A DNA stretch of 64,000 nucleotides from the NCBI RefSeq assembly GCF_045124755.1, contig NZ_JBGVMK010000082.1. The stretch is one strand, 5' to 3'. Of the stretch, positions 18,353-27,759 are shown one piece after another; position 1 is the first letter of the stretch; the number at the start of each line of letters is the position of its first letter. Below the pieces are notes generated by a model that saw nothing but the letters and a program-made list of their open reading frames with translations, did no database searches and was not told the origin of the DNA. The stretch is from Succinimonas sp045124755 (GTDB taxonomy: Bacteria; Pseudomonadota; Gammaproteobacteria; Enterobacterales; Succinivibrionaceae). The translations under genes were made by a program, and so were the position numbers.

Positions 18353-18550
18353 TGTTTAATAATTAAAGGGGCATCGGCCCTTTACCCCTAAAACTGCCTT
18401 GTATTGCAAAAATTGAAGCGAATGACAATCTCTTAGGCTGGCTTTGCTGGCAATCTGGTACTTTATGGTACGGTACCACCTATGGTTTACTTAATTCTGA
18501 GTACTGTACTTGGTGATCAGGAATTTGAAGAATAAACTGTCATGATTGTG

Positions 18551-18600
18551 TGAAAAGGGGTGTCACTAAATTTCCGCGGAAGTAGTTGTCACATAGGGGC
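18551..18600 (+). mobile_element. second IS21-like terminal-repeat fragment
   Basis: GGGGTGTCACTAAATTTCCG is followed by AGTAGTTGTCACATAGGGG, two units with a GTCAC core as in the fragment at 18140-18270 but in the opposite orientation. The pair could be the two ends of an element whose interior has been lost. No transposase remains between them. Confidence 0.33.
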
Positions 18601-18775
18601 ATAATTTCCATTCCTGCTTCCTAATTTCAAGTATTAAGCTACAAGTGTTATATCAAAAAGCACTTTTCACCAACAAAACGAATATTATAAAACAGAAAAA
18701 TCCCTGACCATGTCCACCCACTTGCCATGTTCACCACTTGCCAAGATGATAAGGTTAATTAGTTTTAATTACTCA

Positions 18776-18804
18776 TTGTATATTTGATATGAAATTAGTA
18801 TAAT
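18776..18804 (+). promoter_or_regulatory. sigma-70-type promoter upstream of the glycosyltransferase
   Basis: TTGTAT (18776-18781), 17 bases, TATAAT (18799-18804). It lies about 95 bases upstream of the ATG at 18900 and is the best promoter match in this region. Confidence 0.55.
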
Positions 18805-18899
18805 GCTTGAAATGTCACAAGTTTGCAGTAATCAACCAAATTTCAGAAGGCCATTAACGACAACGATTTCTTATTTCAGTATCCGAGGCTCATGTACAG

Positions 18900-20072
18900 A
18901 TGACAAAGACTAATGAAAATTTAAAGATGTTTTCATCACTCAACGATGATGCTACTACCGTATACAATTATGAATCGGACACAAAATATAAAGACAACAC
19001 TATGGTAAATACATATAGTAACACGATGAATTTCGAGAAGGTTGTTGCTAGTTCTGAAAGAACTAATACCAATATTGTTGTACCAACTGAGAATACTACT
19101 AACAAAAAAGCGGAACCATTAGTATCTGTTCTTATTCCATCATACAATCATGCAAAATATATTACAGAGACAGTTAATTCTATCATAGATCAAACATACA
19201 AGAATATTGAACTACTGATACTAGATGACGGATCTAGTGATGATACAGCCATTAAGATTAGTGCTTTAAGACTGAAGTGCGAAGGAAGATTTGCAAGATT
19301 CCTGTTCCAAAAAAAAATAAACGAGGGAGTATGTCTAACATTAAACAAACTGATAAGTGAATCCAGGGGAGAGTATATTTTCTTAATTGCCTCAGATGAT
19401 ATAGCAAAACCTACGCTCATTGAAAAAGAAGTTAATTTTTTGAAAGATCCTGTCAATACCGCATATTCATTAGTAGTATGTGACAACACAATTATCGATC
19501 AGAACAGCGTGGAATGTTTCTGGGGAAAAGGGAGGCGCTGTGTTTACAACAGGCAAGAGGCAAAGTTCCTAACATTCGGAAACTATCTTCAAATTTTACG
19601 AGGTATTGATTTCAAGGGGGATGATTTCGGAAAATATGAGCATCTTTACCTCAGAGGAAATCATATACCTAATGGATATTTAATAAGGAAGAGTATTCTC
19701 AAGTTGACTGGTTTATATAATCCGAAAGCTCCACTTGAAGACTATTATTTAATGTTACAGCTCTCAAAATATTGTCTTTTTAAATATATTGATGAACCAT
19801 TATTCTGTTACAGATGGCATGATTCAAATTCAATAAAGAATTCATATAGAATTACCAAAATGACAGTAGCAACAGAAAAGATTGAAGATGACATATTAGC
19901 AAAGATAGACATTAATGACCCAAACTTTCTCGAGAATACGGTATTATTTAAACATAAATATGATCAGAGTTTAGCATATAAAATTCATCGTGTTTTACGA
20001 AAACTAAGGGTCGTTTTTAAATATTGGTATTATGTAATAACGCAGAAAACATTCTTCACTCAGACTGATTAA
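18900..20072 (+). CDS. family 2 (GT-A) glycosyltransferase with N-terminal extension
   Basis: 390 residues. The GT-A domain begins only at about residue 73 (PLVSVLIPSYNHAKYITETV, then LLILDDGSSDDT and the metal-binding IASDDIAKP near residue 165). WHDSNSIKN near the end is typical of GT2 enzymes of O-antigen loci. It should transfer a sugar from a nucleotide donor to the lipid-linked repeat unit at the cytoplasmic face. The first 70 residues are polar, Asn/Thr-rich and low in complexity, with no matching domain; several internal ATGs exist, but the domain would still lack a nearby start with a ribosome site. It is the only plus-strand gene in this half of the island and is convergent with wzx. 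Confidence 0.83.
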   Translation: MTKTNENLKMFSSLNDDATTVYNYESDTKYKDNTMVNTYSNTMNFEKVVASSERTNTNIVVPTENTTNKKAEPLVSVLIPSYNHAKYITETVNSIIDQTYKNIELLILDDGSSDDTAIKISALRLKCEGRFARFLFQKKINEGVCLTLNKLISESRGEYIFLIASDDIAKPTLIEKEVNFLKDPVNTAYSLVVCDNTIIDQNSVECFWGKGRRCVYNRQEAKFLTFGNYLQILRGIDFKGDDFGKYEHLYLRGNHIPNGYLIRKSILKLTGLYNPKAPLEDYYLMLQLSKYCLFKYIDEPLFCYRWHDSNSIKNSYRITKMTVATEKIEDDILAKIDINDPNFLENTVLFKHKYDQSLAYKIHRVLRKLRVVFKYWYYVITQKTFFTQTD

Positions 20073-20224
20073 TAATCAAAAAAAAGCGCAAAAGCTGATT
20101 TTTATCTGACTTTGATATAGTAAATACTTTGAAACACCTTTATTGTTTAGCAGAAAATATTTTAGACTTTTACACTTTTATCATAAATATTATTTTTCAA
20201 CAGCTTCTTAACATAAATAGTTTG

Positions 20225-21652
20225 TTAATTTCTATGTTTAATCATATTAACTAACTTTGTCAAATCTTCCTTATATATTAATGACATCCCTGCTGAAAAG
20301 CATAAGGCTGCAAGAGTCCCAATAATTGATAGTTTGCTGAACCATATTCTCCAAAAAATCATATATGCTACAATCAATAGAGATGCCATAATAAACCTCT
20401 TTGAAACAACCATAAGCTTCATCCTGCATAAAACAATCACACAAATGATGTCTGATACGACATACCCCATAAGTGTGGCAACCGATGCCCCTTCTATACC
20501 GAGAATAGGGATTAACAAATAGTTGATCAAAACGTTCAATACAACACCTGATGACAAAATTATAAAATTTGGCCATGTCTTTTTAATTACCAGGAACTGA
20601 TTCGCTGCGACTTGGAATAGCATCAGCAAAAGAGGCGCCAAGAACAAATATGGAGCTACAATATACCCACTTAAATAGTCTTGTCTGAATAACAATTCGA
20701 AGATCTCATAGCTCCAAGCACAGATGAATGCAGTGGCAACAAATGAGATAATTCCAAGATACTCAAATATTCTCGAATTCAACTCTACTTGATGATCTTC
20801 CTTCATCGTTGAGAAAGCAAAGTACTGCCAGCCTCCAGCAAATCCAATATAAATCAATTGACTCACATGTCCAAGATTCGAACCAACGGAGTAGATTCCT
20901 GTGGCACCAATACCAGTCATGTTCGTAATCATAACCTTATCACAGGAATTAAATACCCAGTAGATCAAAAAATTCGGTAGTAAAGGTATTGCAATTACTA
21001 GAAGCTGTTTCAAAAGTTTTTTATCAAATAATCTGGGGTTGAACCACTTCCGATTCATAACAGCAAAAGCAATTTCCATTGTAATTCCAGAAATAACTGC
21101 TGCCAAAGGTAATGCGATCACATAGTAACCGGATAATAACATTGGGATTGATATTAAATATGAAATTAGCGGGCTGATAGTGTTTGTAACCAAAAAGACT
21201 TTTCTCTTGTTCTGCATTCTGGTTGGAGCGGATATTATGCTGTTTGTTGCCCCAACCAATGTGGCCATAGCAGAGAGATAAACCACGTAAGAATACTGCT
21301 TGTCACTGAAAAAATACTGGGCAATCAAATCTTTGAATGCCAGCATAATGAAAAATACTACGATGGAAGTAATGAAAGTAAATACCAAAGCCGTTGAACA
21401 GACTTTCCGTTGATAATCTTCATCATTGTTCTCCTCGAAGAACATACGATACATTGCATCGTACATTCCCATAATCGCGATTGCACTACCAAATTGCACA
21501 ACAGTGTTCGAAAGATCGCTGATTCCATAATAATCGGTCGCTGGCATTATCATAATCACTATCGGGATCATGACCAAAGGAATCAATTTGCTGATAACAC
21601 CGCCTATACCATACACTAAAAAATTTTCTATAAACAATTTCAGTTTGTTCAA
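20225..21652 (-). CDS. wzx: Wzx-type O-antigen flippase
   Basis: 475 residues from a TTG start at 21652 (GAG about 8 bases upstream). About 12 to 14 hydrophobic segments, beginning FLVYGIGGVISKLIPLVMIP, characteristic of the polysaccharide transport (PST/MATE-like) family; DKVMITNMTGIGATGIYSVG is the mid-protein family motif. Wzx flips undecaprenyl-PP-linked repeat units across the inner membrane for Wzy. The alternative downstream ATGs would remove the first membrane segment. AT-rich, as the rest of the island. Confidence 0.88.
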   Translation of the reverse strand: MNKLKLFIENFLVYGIGGVISKLIPLVMIPIVIMIMPATDYYGISDLSNTVVQFGSAIAIMGMYDAMYRMFFEENNDEDYQRKVCSTALVFTFITSIVVFFIMLAFKDLIAQYFFSDKQYSYVVYLSAMATLVGATNSIISAPTRMQNKRKVFLVTNTISPLISYLISIPMLLSGYYVIALPLAAVISGITMEIAFAVMNRKWFNPRLFDKKLLKQLLVIAIPLLPNFLIYWVFNSCDKVMITNMTGIGATGIYSVGSNLGHVSQLIYIGFAGGWQYFAFSTMKEDHQVELNSRIFEYLGIISFVATAFICAWSYEIFELLFRQDYLSGYIVAPYLFLAPLLLMLFQVAANQFLVIKKTWPNFIILSSGVVLNVLINYLLIPILGIEGASVATLMGYVVSDIICVIVLCRMKLMVVSKRFIMASLLIVAYMIFWRIWFSKLSIIGTLAALCFSAGMSLIYKEDLTKLVNMIKHRN

Positions 21653-21818
21653 AATAAACTCACAATCTAACTCTCTAACTTACACTTTGCACTTGACTAC
21701 GAAGAATATATGAATGCAGTGAAAAAGAGCACAAAATCCAATTAAAGGGAAAATCGAATACGATCGCTTCACCGGAAATCAAAAAAAGTCATTTTTTGAG
21801 GTTTTAAGATAAAGAGTA

Positions 21819-22775
21819 TTATTTATTACCCATTCTTTGTTTCTCAAAATATCTATTCCAATAATTTTTATTAGAAGTCAGATACATTATAATTCTTTTT
21901 GGAATTCTGTTGTAATACAATCCAATCTTATTACCAACAAATTTACCAACACAAATATATAAAAATATAAAACAATGCAATATCAAAAAATGCTTTATCA
22001 AACCAAAACATACGTATTTAACTAATTCAATACCCTCGGTATTAACTCTTATATTTGAATAGTATTCCTTATACATTTTTAAAAAAACCCCGATGTCAAA
22101 ATTTCTTCTAAGTTCTTGCATAAAAGAATAACTATGTGAGTGATAAACTGTTGAATGAGCATCATATATAATTTTATAGTCATTCATAATAGCTTTTGTT
22201 GCAATTAACATGTCTTCACTAATTAATGTTAATTGTTCAAAACCACCTAATAAGTAATAAATATTTCTTCTATAAGCAGAACAGACATCTGACATAAAAA
22301 AACATTTTATTCCCAGATTTGCAATATCTTTTTTGGTTTTTATTTTACTTAATTCAGGGTAATTAAATTCACGAATTAATTTTTCATAAGGTGTTGCATT
22401 TTTTCTCGGAATTTGCCGTCCGTAAACCATTGCAACTTTATCATCTTTAAAATTTGATACAATATTTTGTAGATAATCAATATCAAAAATCTCAACATCT
22501 TGAGAAAAAAATACAATTATATCACCAATTGATTTAGTTACTGCTAGATGTCTAGTTCCTCCGTGATCAAAATCAGTTCTTCTAATATTAATAATTTTAA
22601 CAAACGAAAATTCTCTTGCAATTTGTATTGTATTATCAATAGACTCGGAATCAATCACTAGAACTTCTACGGGTTTTAAAGTTTGCTTTTCGATATTTTG
22701 TAAATTTCTTCTTAAATATGGTTCGGCATTCAATGTTAAAAACACAACTGATACTTCAAAACAGTTATTTTTCAT
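21819..22775 (-). CDS. family 2 glycosyltransferase, rhamnosyltransferase-like
   Basis: 318 residues from the ATG at 22775. A TTG four codons earlier (22787) is in frame, but it abuts AGGGA with no spacer, whereas the ATG is 12 bases from it. The GT-A domain starts at once (EVSVVFLTLNAEPYLRRNL); VLVIDSESIDNT, the DFDHGGTRH motif frequent in rhamnosyltransferases, IVFFSQDVEI and LISEDMLIATKAI follow. The last 70 residues contain a hydrophobic segment (LIKHFLILHCFIFLYICV), suggesting membrane association. Its 5' end overlaps the wzy stop by 11 bases. The sugar transferred is not certain. Confidence 0.85.
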   Translation of the reverse strand: MKNNCFEVSVVFLTLNAEPYLRRNLQNIEKQTLKPVEVLVIDSESIDNTIQIAREFSFVKIINIRRTDFDHGGTRHLAVTKSIGDIIVFFSQDVEIFDIDYLQNIVSNFKDDKVAMVYGRQIPRKNATPYEKLIREFNYPELSKIKTKKDIANLGIKCFFMSDVCSAYRRNIYYLLGGFEQLTLISEDMLIATKAIMNDYKIIYDAHSTVYHSHSYSFMQELRRNFDIGVFLKMYKEYYSNIRVNTEGIELVKYVCFGLIKHFLILHCFIFLYICVGKFVGNKIGLYYNRIPKRIIMYLTSNKNYWNRYFEKQRMGNK

Positions 22776-24126
22776 ATATATAAGCAATCCCTAATAAAAT
22801 CCAAAAATAGAAATATGTTTCAAAGATGTTACAATTAAAAAAGGCTTGCACCATGTAGCAAAGCAACACAAATAAAAAGATAATCTTACTTCTTTGATAA
22901 AATAAGTCGTTGCTTTTTATAATTGACATGACAGATCTTACAATACATGTACTAAAAAATGTGATATAAACTAGAAAAGAGATTACTCCCTGAGTAGCAA
23001 AGATATGCAGATATTCGTTATGTGCAAAATTCACAATAATATGAGCCTTGTCTAATTCTGGATTCGTAAAAAAAACATCATGAAAATTTCCTATTCCAGT
23101 TCCAGTTAGAAAATTGACATTCATTATGTACTCGATAGTATAGCGCCAAACTTGACTTCTAAAAGAACCTAATTGATCAAAATTTTGATTATCTGAGGCT
23201 ATAACAGAAAAATCCTGTAAAAACTCACCAATGCTTGGTATTAATAAATGTGGCAGAAAAACATAAACAACTATTGTAGAACAGGCAATAATCGAAATAG
23301 CTACAGGTATTTTATAATAGCTAATTTCAAAACATGTCTTATGAATAGTGAGTTTCTTACGATTTATAGCATAACAAGTAATACCAAAAATAACCAACAA
23401 AGATACACTCGTGCCAATTCCTAAAATACCAAGTCTTGTACTTGAACAAATGGCACAGAAGCTTGATAAAAATATTAAAAAAAGCCACTTTACGTTAAAA
23501 ACAGAACACTTACGCAACAGATAAGAAATACATGATATTGATACAAATATAGTTGCAATAGCAGCATAAAAATTACAATGGGATGTTAAACCATAAATAC
23601 ATCTTAGTTGTTCATGCATCTCTGGCATATTGTAACTATTTTCTGAAATTCTTAGCCCTAGAACTTGAAATATCCCAATAAAATCATGAAGGCATCCGAC
23701 TATGATAAAAGAGATAATTAGATTCTTTGCATGTTTTTTTAAATCCAATTTAGTAGCTGAATATAATAAAAAAAAGTACGCATAGTAATGAAATAGCTCT
23801 TCAGTATGTCCAATTGATATAAAAAAAGGAGTCAACAGCTCAGGAGTTGAAAAAGAAACAGAAATACCAGCCAACAAAACAAGTATAGTATATACAAGCG
23901 ATATAGATGAAAATTTTTTATTTAGACAGATATCAGATAGGAACAACAATAATCCTACCAATCCCAACGCAGTTAAATATGCCCTTTCAAATACATATGG
24001 CATATTATAAAATAATTCACCAAACAATTCACTTATCGGAACAAATAGCATCGAAAGGACAATTATTCCAAAATAGAAATCTGAATCGTTTAAAACTCTT
24101 TTTAGAAAAATGCAGTATTCTTCCAT
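22765..24126 (-). CDS. wzy: O-antigen polymerase (Wzy/O-antigen ligase superfamily)
   Basis: 453 residues, about 11 to 12 membrane segments. The large periplasmic loop near the C-terminus carries GTGIGNFHDVFF and AHNEYLHIFATQGVISFL, the pattern of the O-antigen ligase/polymerase superfamily (PF04932). Given wzx, glycosyltransferases and an initiating transferase around it, polymerase is likelier than WaaL ligase, but sequence alone does not separate them. Co-directional with the glycosyltransferase whose start overlaps its 3' end. 293 AT-rich bases without a gene separate it from the transferase at 24420. Confidence 0.82.
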   Translation of the reverse strand: MEEYCIFLKRVLNDSDFYFGIIVLSMLFVPISELFGELFYNMPYVFERAYLTALGLVGLLLFLSDICLNKKFSSISLVYTILVLLAGISVSFSTPELLTPFFISIGHTEELFHYYAYFFLLYSATKLDLKKHAKNLIISFIIVGCLHDFIGIFQVLGLRISENSYNMPEMHEQLRCIYGLTSHCNFYAAIATIFVSISCISYLLRKCSVFNVKWLFLIFLSSFCAICSSTRLGILGIGTSVSLLVIFGITCYAINRKKLTIHKTCFEISYYKIPVAISIIACSTIVVYVFLPHLLIPSIGEFLQDFSVIASDNQNFDQLGSFRSQVWRYTIEYIMNVNFLTGTGIGNFHDVFFTNPELDKAHIIVNFAHNEYLHIFATQGVISFLVYITFFSTCIVRSVMSIIKSNDLFYQRSKIIFLFVLLCYMVQAFFNCNIFETYFYFWILLGIAYIYEK

Positions 24127-24419
24127 AATGATAAAATTCTCAAGCAGTACTTATATTATTAAATAGAAAAACATTTAATTTGATATGAATTACTTTTGAA
24201 TAAAGTAAAATTATAAAACCATTTACCGAATTTATTTTATGATAAAATTCTATTCGTAACAAAGCAAATAGTCAAACTTCTAGTAACAACACCTAATTAA
24301 AAGAAAAAAATACAATCTTAGATAATTTTTTAATTAAACTTTTAACCATAACTTCCTACATCATAAGTATCGTACAGCAATATTGTTCTATGGGTTGTAA
24401 TAGCAAAATCACTCATTTA

Positions 24420-25895
24420 TCAAAATGAGTTTTTATGAGAAATAACAACATTCACTGTTTTTAGAATTATTTTAACATCTTTTAATATTGACCATTCTCT
24501 AATGTATTTTCTATCAAGAGCAACAACATCTTCAAAATTTGTAATCGAACTTCTACCACTAACTTGCCACAATCCGGTAATCCCAGGTTTAATAAACAAT
24601 CTTGACTTATGGTAAAGTCCATATTTTTCCCACTCGTCAATAGTTGGAGGTCGTGTACCAACTATTGACATATCTCCTTTTAAAACATTAAAAAATTGAG
24701 GAAATTCATCAAGACTATATTTCCTAATTAGCGAGCCAACTCCATATTTCTTTTTTCCATCCGGAAGAATTTTGTTACCTATAACCCTAGGATCAAATTC
24801 CATTTTGAACATCATATCATCTTTCACTATATTTTGGCTTCGCAGTTTTTCCTTTTGTTCCTCTGCATTCAGATACATTGTACGGAATTTATATAAATTA
24901 AAAATTCTTCCATGCATTCCTATTCTTTTTTGAGTAAAAAATATTGGACCAGGAGAAGATAAATAAATTATCGGTGCCAAGATAAAGAACAAAAATAACG
25001 TAATTGTGCATCCGGCGATAGCTCCGGCAATGTCAAGCAATCTTTTACAAATTAATTGTTCATAGCTCATGTAATTTAACGTTGTTGTAATTGTCATATA
25101 TGAGCCTATTTTATTAGTTATCTGCTTAAGATTACTTTGATAGAAAGTATTTGTTAATGCAAAATGCACAGTACTTCCGTTGTATGTCAATTCCTCTAAA
25201 ATTTTTGATAAATTTTCAGATATAACATTAGAAACAACCAAAACCTCATCAATCCAACACCGATTAGCAAATTCTAAATAGTTATCCGGAGTAATTTTTT
25301 CATAATCGATCTCATCATCACATTCAAATGAGGCATCTTTATCTTTTTCAATTTTATTATCAAGAATCAAAAAACCAATTACCTTATAATTACCAAGCAT
25401 CCCTGACATATATTCTTGTTTTAAGACACTGTAATAGTTAAGAGTCGTAATGATCAACAATGATGCCCTACTACTTTTTTTTGTATATTTGATAAATAAT
25501 TTGATATAAAACATCATTATGAAATAATTAAACAAAAAATAAAATAATGGAAAATATATTGCAAATATAATTCTTGAGTAATCAACTCCTTGTTTTGTTC
25601 CAAAAAAATAAAATATTGTCATTGTATCCACAATAACCACTTGTTTTATATTTGCAACGATTTTTCTTCCTGAATTCTCCTTTGCGTATCCTTTATATAT
25701 TTGAAAAACAATAGCTGATAGTATCGAACCAAGAGTAATGATAATCGATATATTTAAATATCTAGTATTAGTATATACTAAAGAATGATCCACGTGAATA
25801 TAATATGAAATCATTAATGCCAAATGCAATGAAAACACATTCAACACAATAAAATCAAAATTCTTAATCCATCCTATTGGCTTTTTATGATACAT
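24420..25895 (-). CDS. wbaP: undecaprenyl-phosphate hexose phosphotransferase (WbaP/WcaJ type)
   Basis: 491 residues: four to five N-terminal membrane segments (to about residue 140), a soluble nucleotide-fold-like domain (CDDEIDYEKITPDNYLEFAN, about 190-280) and the C-terminal bacterial sugar transferase domain with KRLLDIAGAIAG, SPGPIFFTQKRIGMHGRIFN, FRTM, VGSLIRKYSLDEFPQFFNVL, KGDMSIVGTRPP and PGITGLWQVSGRSS. These enzymes move hexose-1-phosphate from UDP-hexose to undecaprenyl phosphate, starting the repeat unit. Whether it uses galactose, glucose or an N-acetyl-6-deoxyhexosamine cannot be told here. First gene, in transcription order, of the AT-rich wbaP-wzy-GT-wzx set. The 263 bases upstream, to the end of thiI, contain no gene. 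Confidence 0.88.
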   Translation of the reverse strand: MYHKKPIGWIKNFDFIVLNVFSLHLALMISYYIHVDHSLVYTNTRYLNISIIITLGSILSAIVFQIYKGYAKENSGRKIVANIKQVVIVDTMTIFYFFGTKQGVDYSRIIFAIYFPLFYFLFNYFIMMFYIKLFIKYTKKSSRASLLIITTLNYYSVLKQEYMSGMLGNYKVIGFLILDNKIEKDKDASFECDDEIDYEKITPDNYLEFANRCWIDEVLVVSNVISENLSKILEELTYNGSTVHFALTNTFYQSNLKQITNKIGSYMTITTTLNYMSYEQLICKRLLDIAGAIAGCTITLFLFFILAPIIYLSSPGPIFFTQKRIGMHGRIFNLYKFRTMYLNAEEQKEKLRSQNIVKDDMMFKMEFDPRVIGNKILPDGKKKYGVGSLIRKYSLDEFPQFFNVLKGDMSIVGTRPPTIDEWEKYGLYHKSRLFIKPGITGLWQVSGRSSITNFEDVVALDRKYIREWSILKDVKIILKTVNVVISHKNSF

Positions 25896-26158
25896 AACTA
25901 CAATTCTTACAAAAGCATCTCGAAAATTTGAATAGGTAAATAATTTATTACTTTATATAATCAATAAAGCTTTTAATTATTCACTGAATAGTATGTTTGT
26001 TTTACGTCATCAACAAACCATCTGAAAACAATAATCAGTTTTATTATAAATAATAATTATTAATATTTGATACACAATCCTTCAATACTACATAAATATC
26101 ATTCTTTAAATAAATCTATTATTCGAGTCTGTCTATTACACTTTGTTGCTTGTTTTAT

Positions 26159-27643
26159 TTACATTGGTAAAGCACACATCCCACCAGACAAAACCAAGAC
26201 CTTAACATTTTTGAACCCTTGTTCCACAAGATGAGCAGCCTGAGTTTTGCTCATAACCCCATTTTTGCAATAGAGAAGATATGTTTTTGACTGGTCCAAT
26301 GCCGCAAAACCTTCGCTCACCTTATAGAAAGGCATTTCAACAACCGGAACAGATGCCTTCAATGGATCATCCCGTGCCTCATCAGGAGCTCTGACGTCAA
26401 GTATTACGTCATTCGGACCTGTTACCGGAGTTTCCTGCACTGTACCTTCTGAAGCCTTTTCCTCGGGAATATCCTTAATGTCCATGACAACCGCATCAGA
26501 AACTGCCTGTTCTAACACCCCAGAGGCTATTTTGGATTCTTCTTCCTCCACCATACGAATATCAGCATGGATAGTAGGACGGTCAGAAATCACCCCGCAG
26601 TACTCCGGCATGCTTTCAGCAAAGTGAACTGTTCCAATTTCCCGGCATTTATCAATTATGTCTTGTTTATCACTAACAATAAGGGGACGCAGTATAAGCA
26701 TTTTAACAGACTGATCAATAACGCTGAGATTAGCTAATGTTTGACTTGAAACCTGTCCCACACTTTCACCGGTAACCAAGGCTGAAATCCCGTACTTTGC
26801 CGCAATCATCTCCCCTGCCCGCATCATCATTCTTTTCAGGATCACCCCTCTCACGCTGTGATCAGTTTTGGTAAGAATCTCCCCCACCACCCCGGCAAAG
26901 GGGACGGCAATAAACCTTACCCTGTGGGATGATCCGTAGCGATTCCAAAGGTAGTAGCTTTCTGCCTTAACCCCGGTCTCGTGTAAATCCCCGCCCATAT
27001 TAAAGAAGAGGTAATGCACCCGGGATCCTCTCTTAATAAAGAGATAGGAGGATACCCCGGAATCAAAGCCCCCGGAAATAAGACTCAGCACATCATCCTG
27101 CGTGGAAAGAGGATACCCGCCAAGTCCCTTATAGTGTCCGGTCACCAGATAAATGTCATTGTTGTCAATTTCAATCTCAACCTTTACATCCGGGCTTTTT
27201 AAATCCACACCGCCGTTTTCAAAATTATCATTGAGCATGCCGCCCACATAACGCTCAACATCTATAGAGGTAAAGTCATGAGTACCCCGGCGCTTAACCC
27301 GGACGCAGAAGGTCTTCCCCTTAAGCTGACTCCCCCACACCTCTGCCGTCTTTTGGTAGATATCATCAAGGGAGGAGAAGGCAAAGGGAGAAACTGCCAG
27401 CACTGTCTGAATTCCCGGAATTCTGGTAAGCAAGGCTGAAACGTTCTCATTAGAGACATCCCCCTGAGAAGATGCCTCATCAACCCTTACAATCAGCTTA
27501 TCCCATTCATTTCTGATTTTAACGGTTATGTTCTCCCTTCTGAGGACATTACGAATATTGCTGTCTAGCACCTTTATCATCCGCTTTCTTACAGACTGGC
27601 TCTTAATGATAATTTCCGGGAAAACCTTAATGATATATTTCAT
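26159..27643 (-). CDS. thiI: tRNA 4-thiouridine synthase with rhodanese domain
   Basis: 494 residues from ATG 27643 (MKYIIKVFPEIIIKSQSVRK, as in E. coli); an in-frame ATG at 27715 would add 24 residues upstream and lies across the slyD terminator. ThiI thiolates U8 of tRNA and supplies sulfur for the thiamine thiazole. Visible: the THUMP domain (LTRIPGIQTV), FCVRVKRRGTHDFTSIDVER, the PP-loop SGGFDSGVSSY, the Cys of PEYCGVISDRPT, and a C-terminal rhodanese domain (GPNDVILDVR to LLYCKNGVMSK with catalytic Cys). The linker between PP-loop and rhodanese domains is somewhat longer than in E. coli. In E. coli thiI lies between xseB and yajL; here it is 16 kb away on the other side of the polysaccharide island. 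Confidence 0.95.
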   Translation of the reverse strand: MKYIIKVFPEIIIKSQSVRKRMIKVLDSNIRNVLRRENITVKIRNEWDKLIVRVDEASSQGDVSNENVSALLTRIPGIQTVLAVSPFAFSSLDDIYQKTAEVWGSQLKGKTFCVRVKRRGTHDFTSIDVERYVGGMLNDNFENGGVDLKSPDVKVEIEIDNNDIYLVTGHYKGLGGYPLSTQDDVLSLISGGFDSGVSSYLFIKRGSRVHYLFFNMGGDLHETGVKAESYYLWNRYGSSHRVRFIAVPFAGVVGEILTKTDHSVRGVILKRMMMRAGEMIAAKYGISALVTGESVGQVSSQTLANLSVIDQSVKMLILRPLIVSDKQDIIDKCREIGTVHFAESMPEYCGVISDRPTIHADIRMVEEEESKIASGVLEQAVSDAVVMDIKDIPEEKASEGTVQETPVTGPNDVILDVRAPDEARDDPLKASVPVVEMPFYKVSEGFAALDQSKTYLLYCKNGVMSKTQAAHLVEQGFKNVKVLVLSGGMCALPM

Positions 27644-27681
27644 AACATTCCTGCTTGTGCGCTTGCGTTCTGTTCTGTAAT

Positions 27682-27703
27682 AAAAAACCGGGAAGCCCCG
27701 GTT
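27682..27703 (-). terminator. Rho-independent terminator after slyD
   Basis: On the minus strand AACCGGG and CCCGGTT pair around a 4-base loop, followed by a T-tract (A-run 27682-27687 on the plus strand). It sits between the slyD stop (27760) and the thiI start (27643), so thiI needs its own promoter or read-through. Confidence 0.8.
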
Positions 27704-27759
27704 TTCATATGTCACGACTCAATACATAACCACTCGGTCAATTAAACTTGCCTTCCGGA

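Larger units (their letters stand above)
17561..18899. other. gene-free debris region between IS66 remnant and glycosyltransferase
   Basis: About 1.3 kb without an intact gene. It holds a 17-bp tandem duplication (17813-17850), two stretches resembling the repeated GTCACT-type ends of IS21-like elements (about 18140-18270 and 18551-18600), a hairpin (18330-18352) and a good sigma-70-type promoter (18776-18804). The mix suggests successive insertion and loss of mobile elements inside the polysaccharide locus. Confidence 0.6.
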
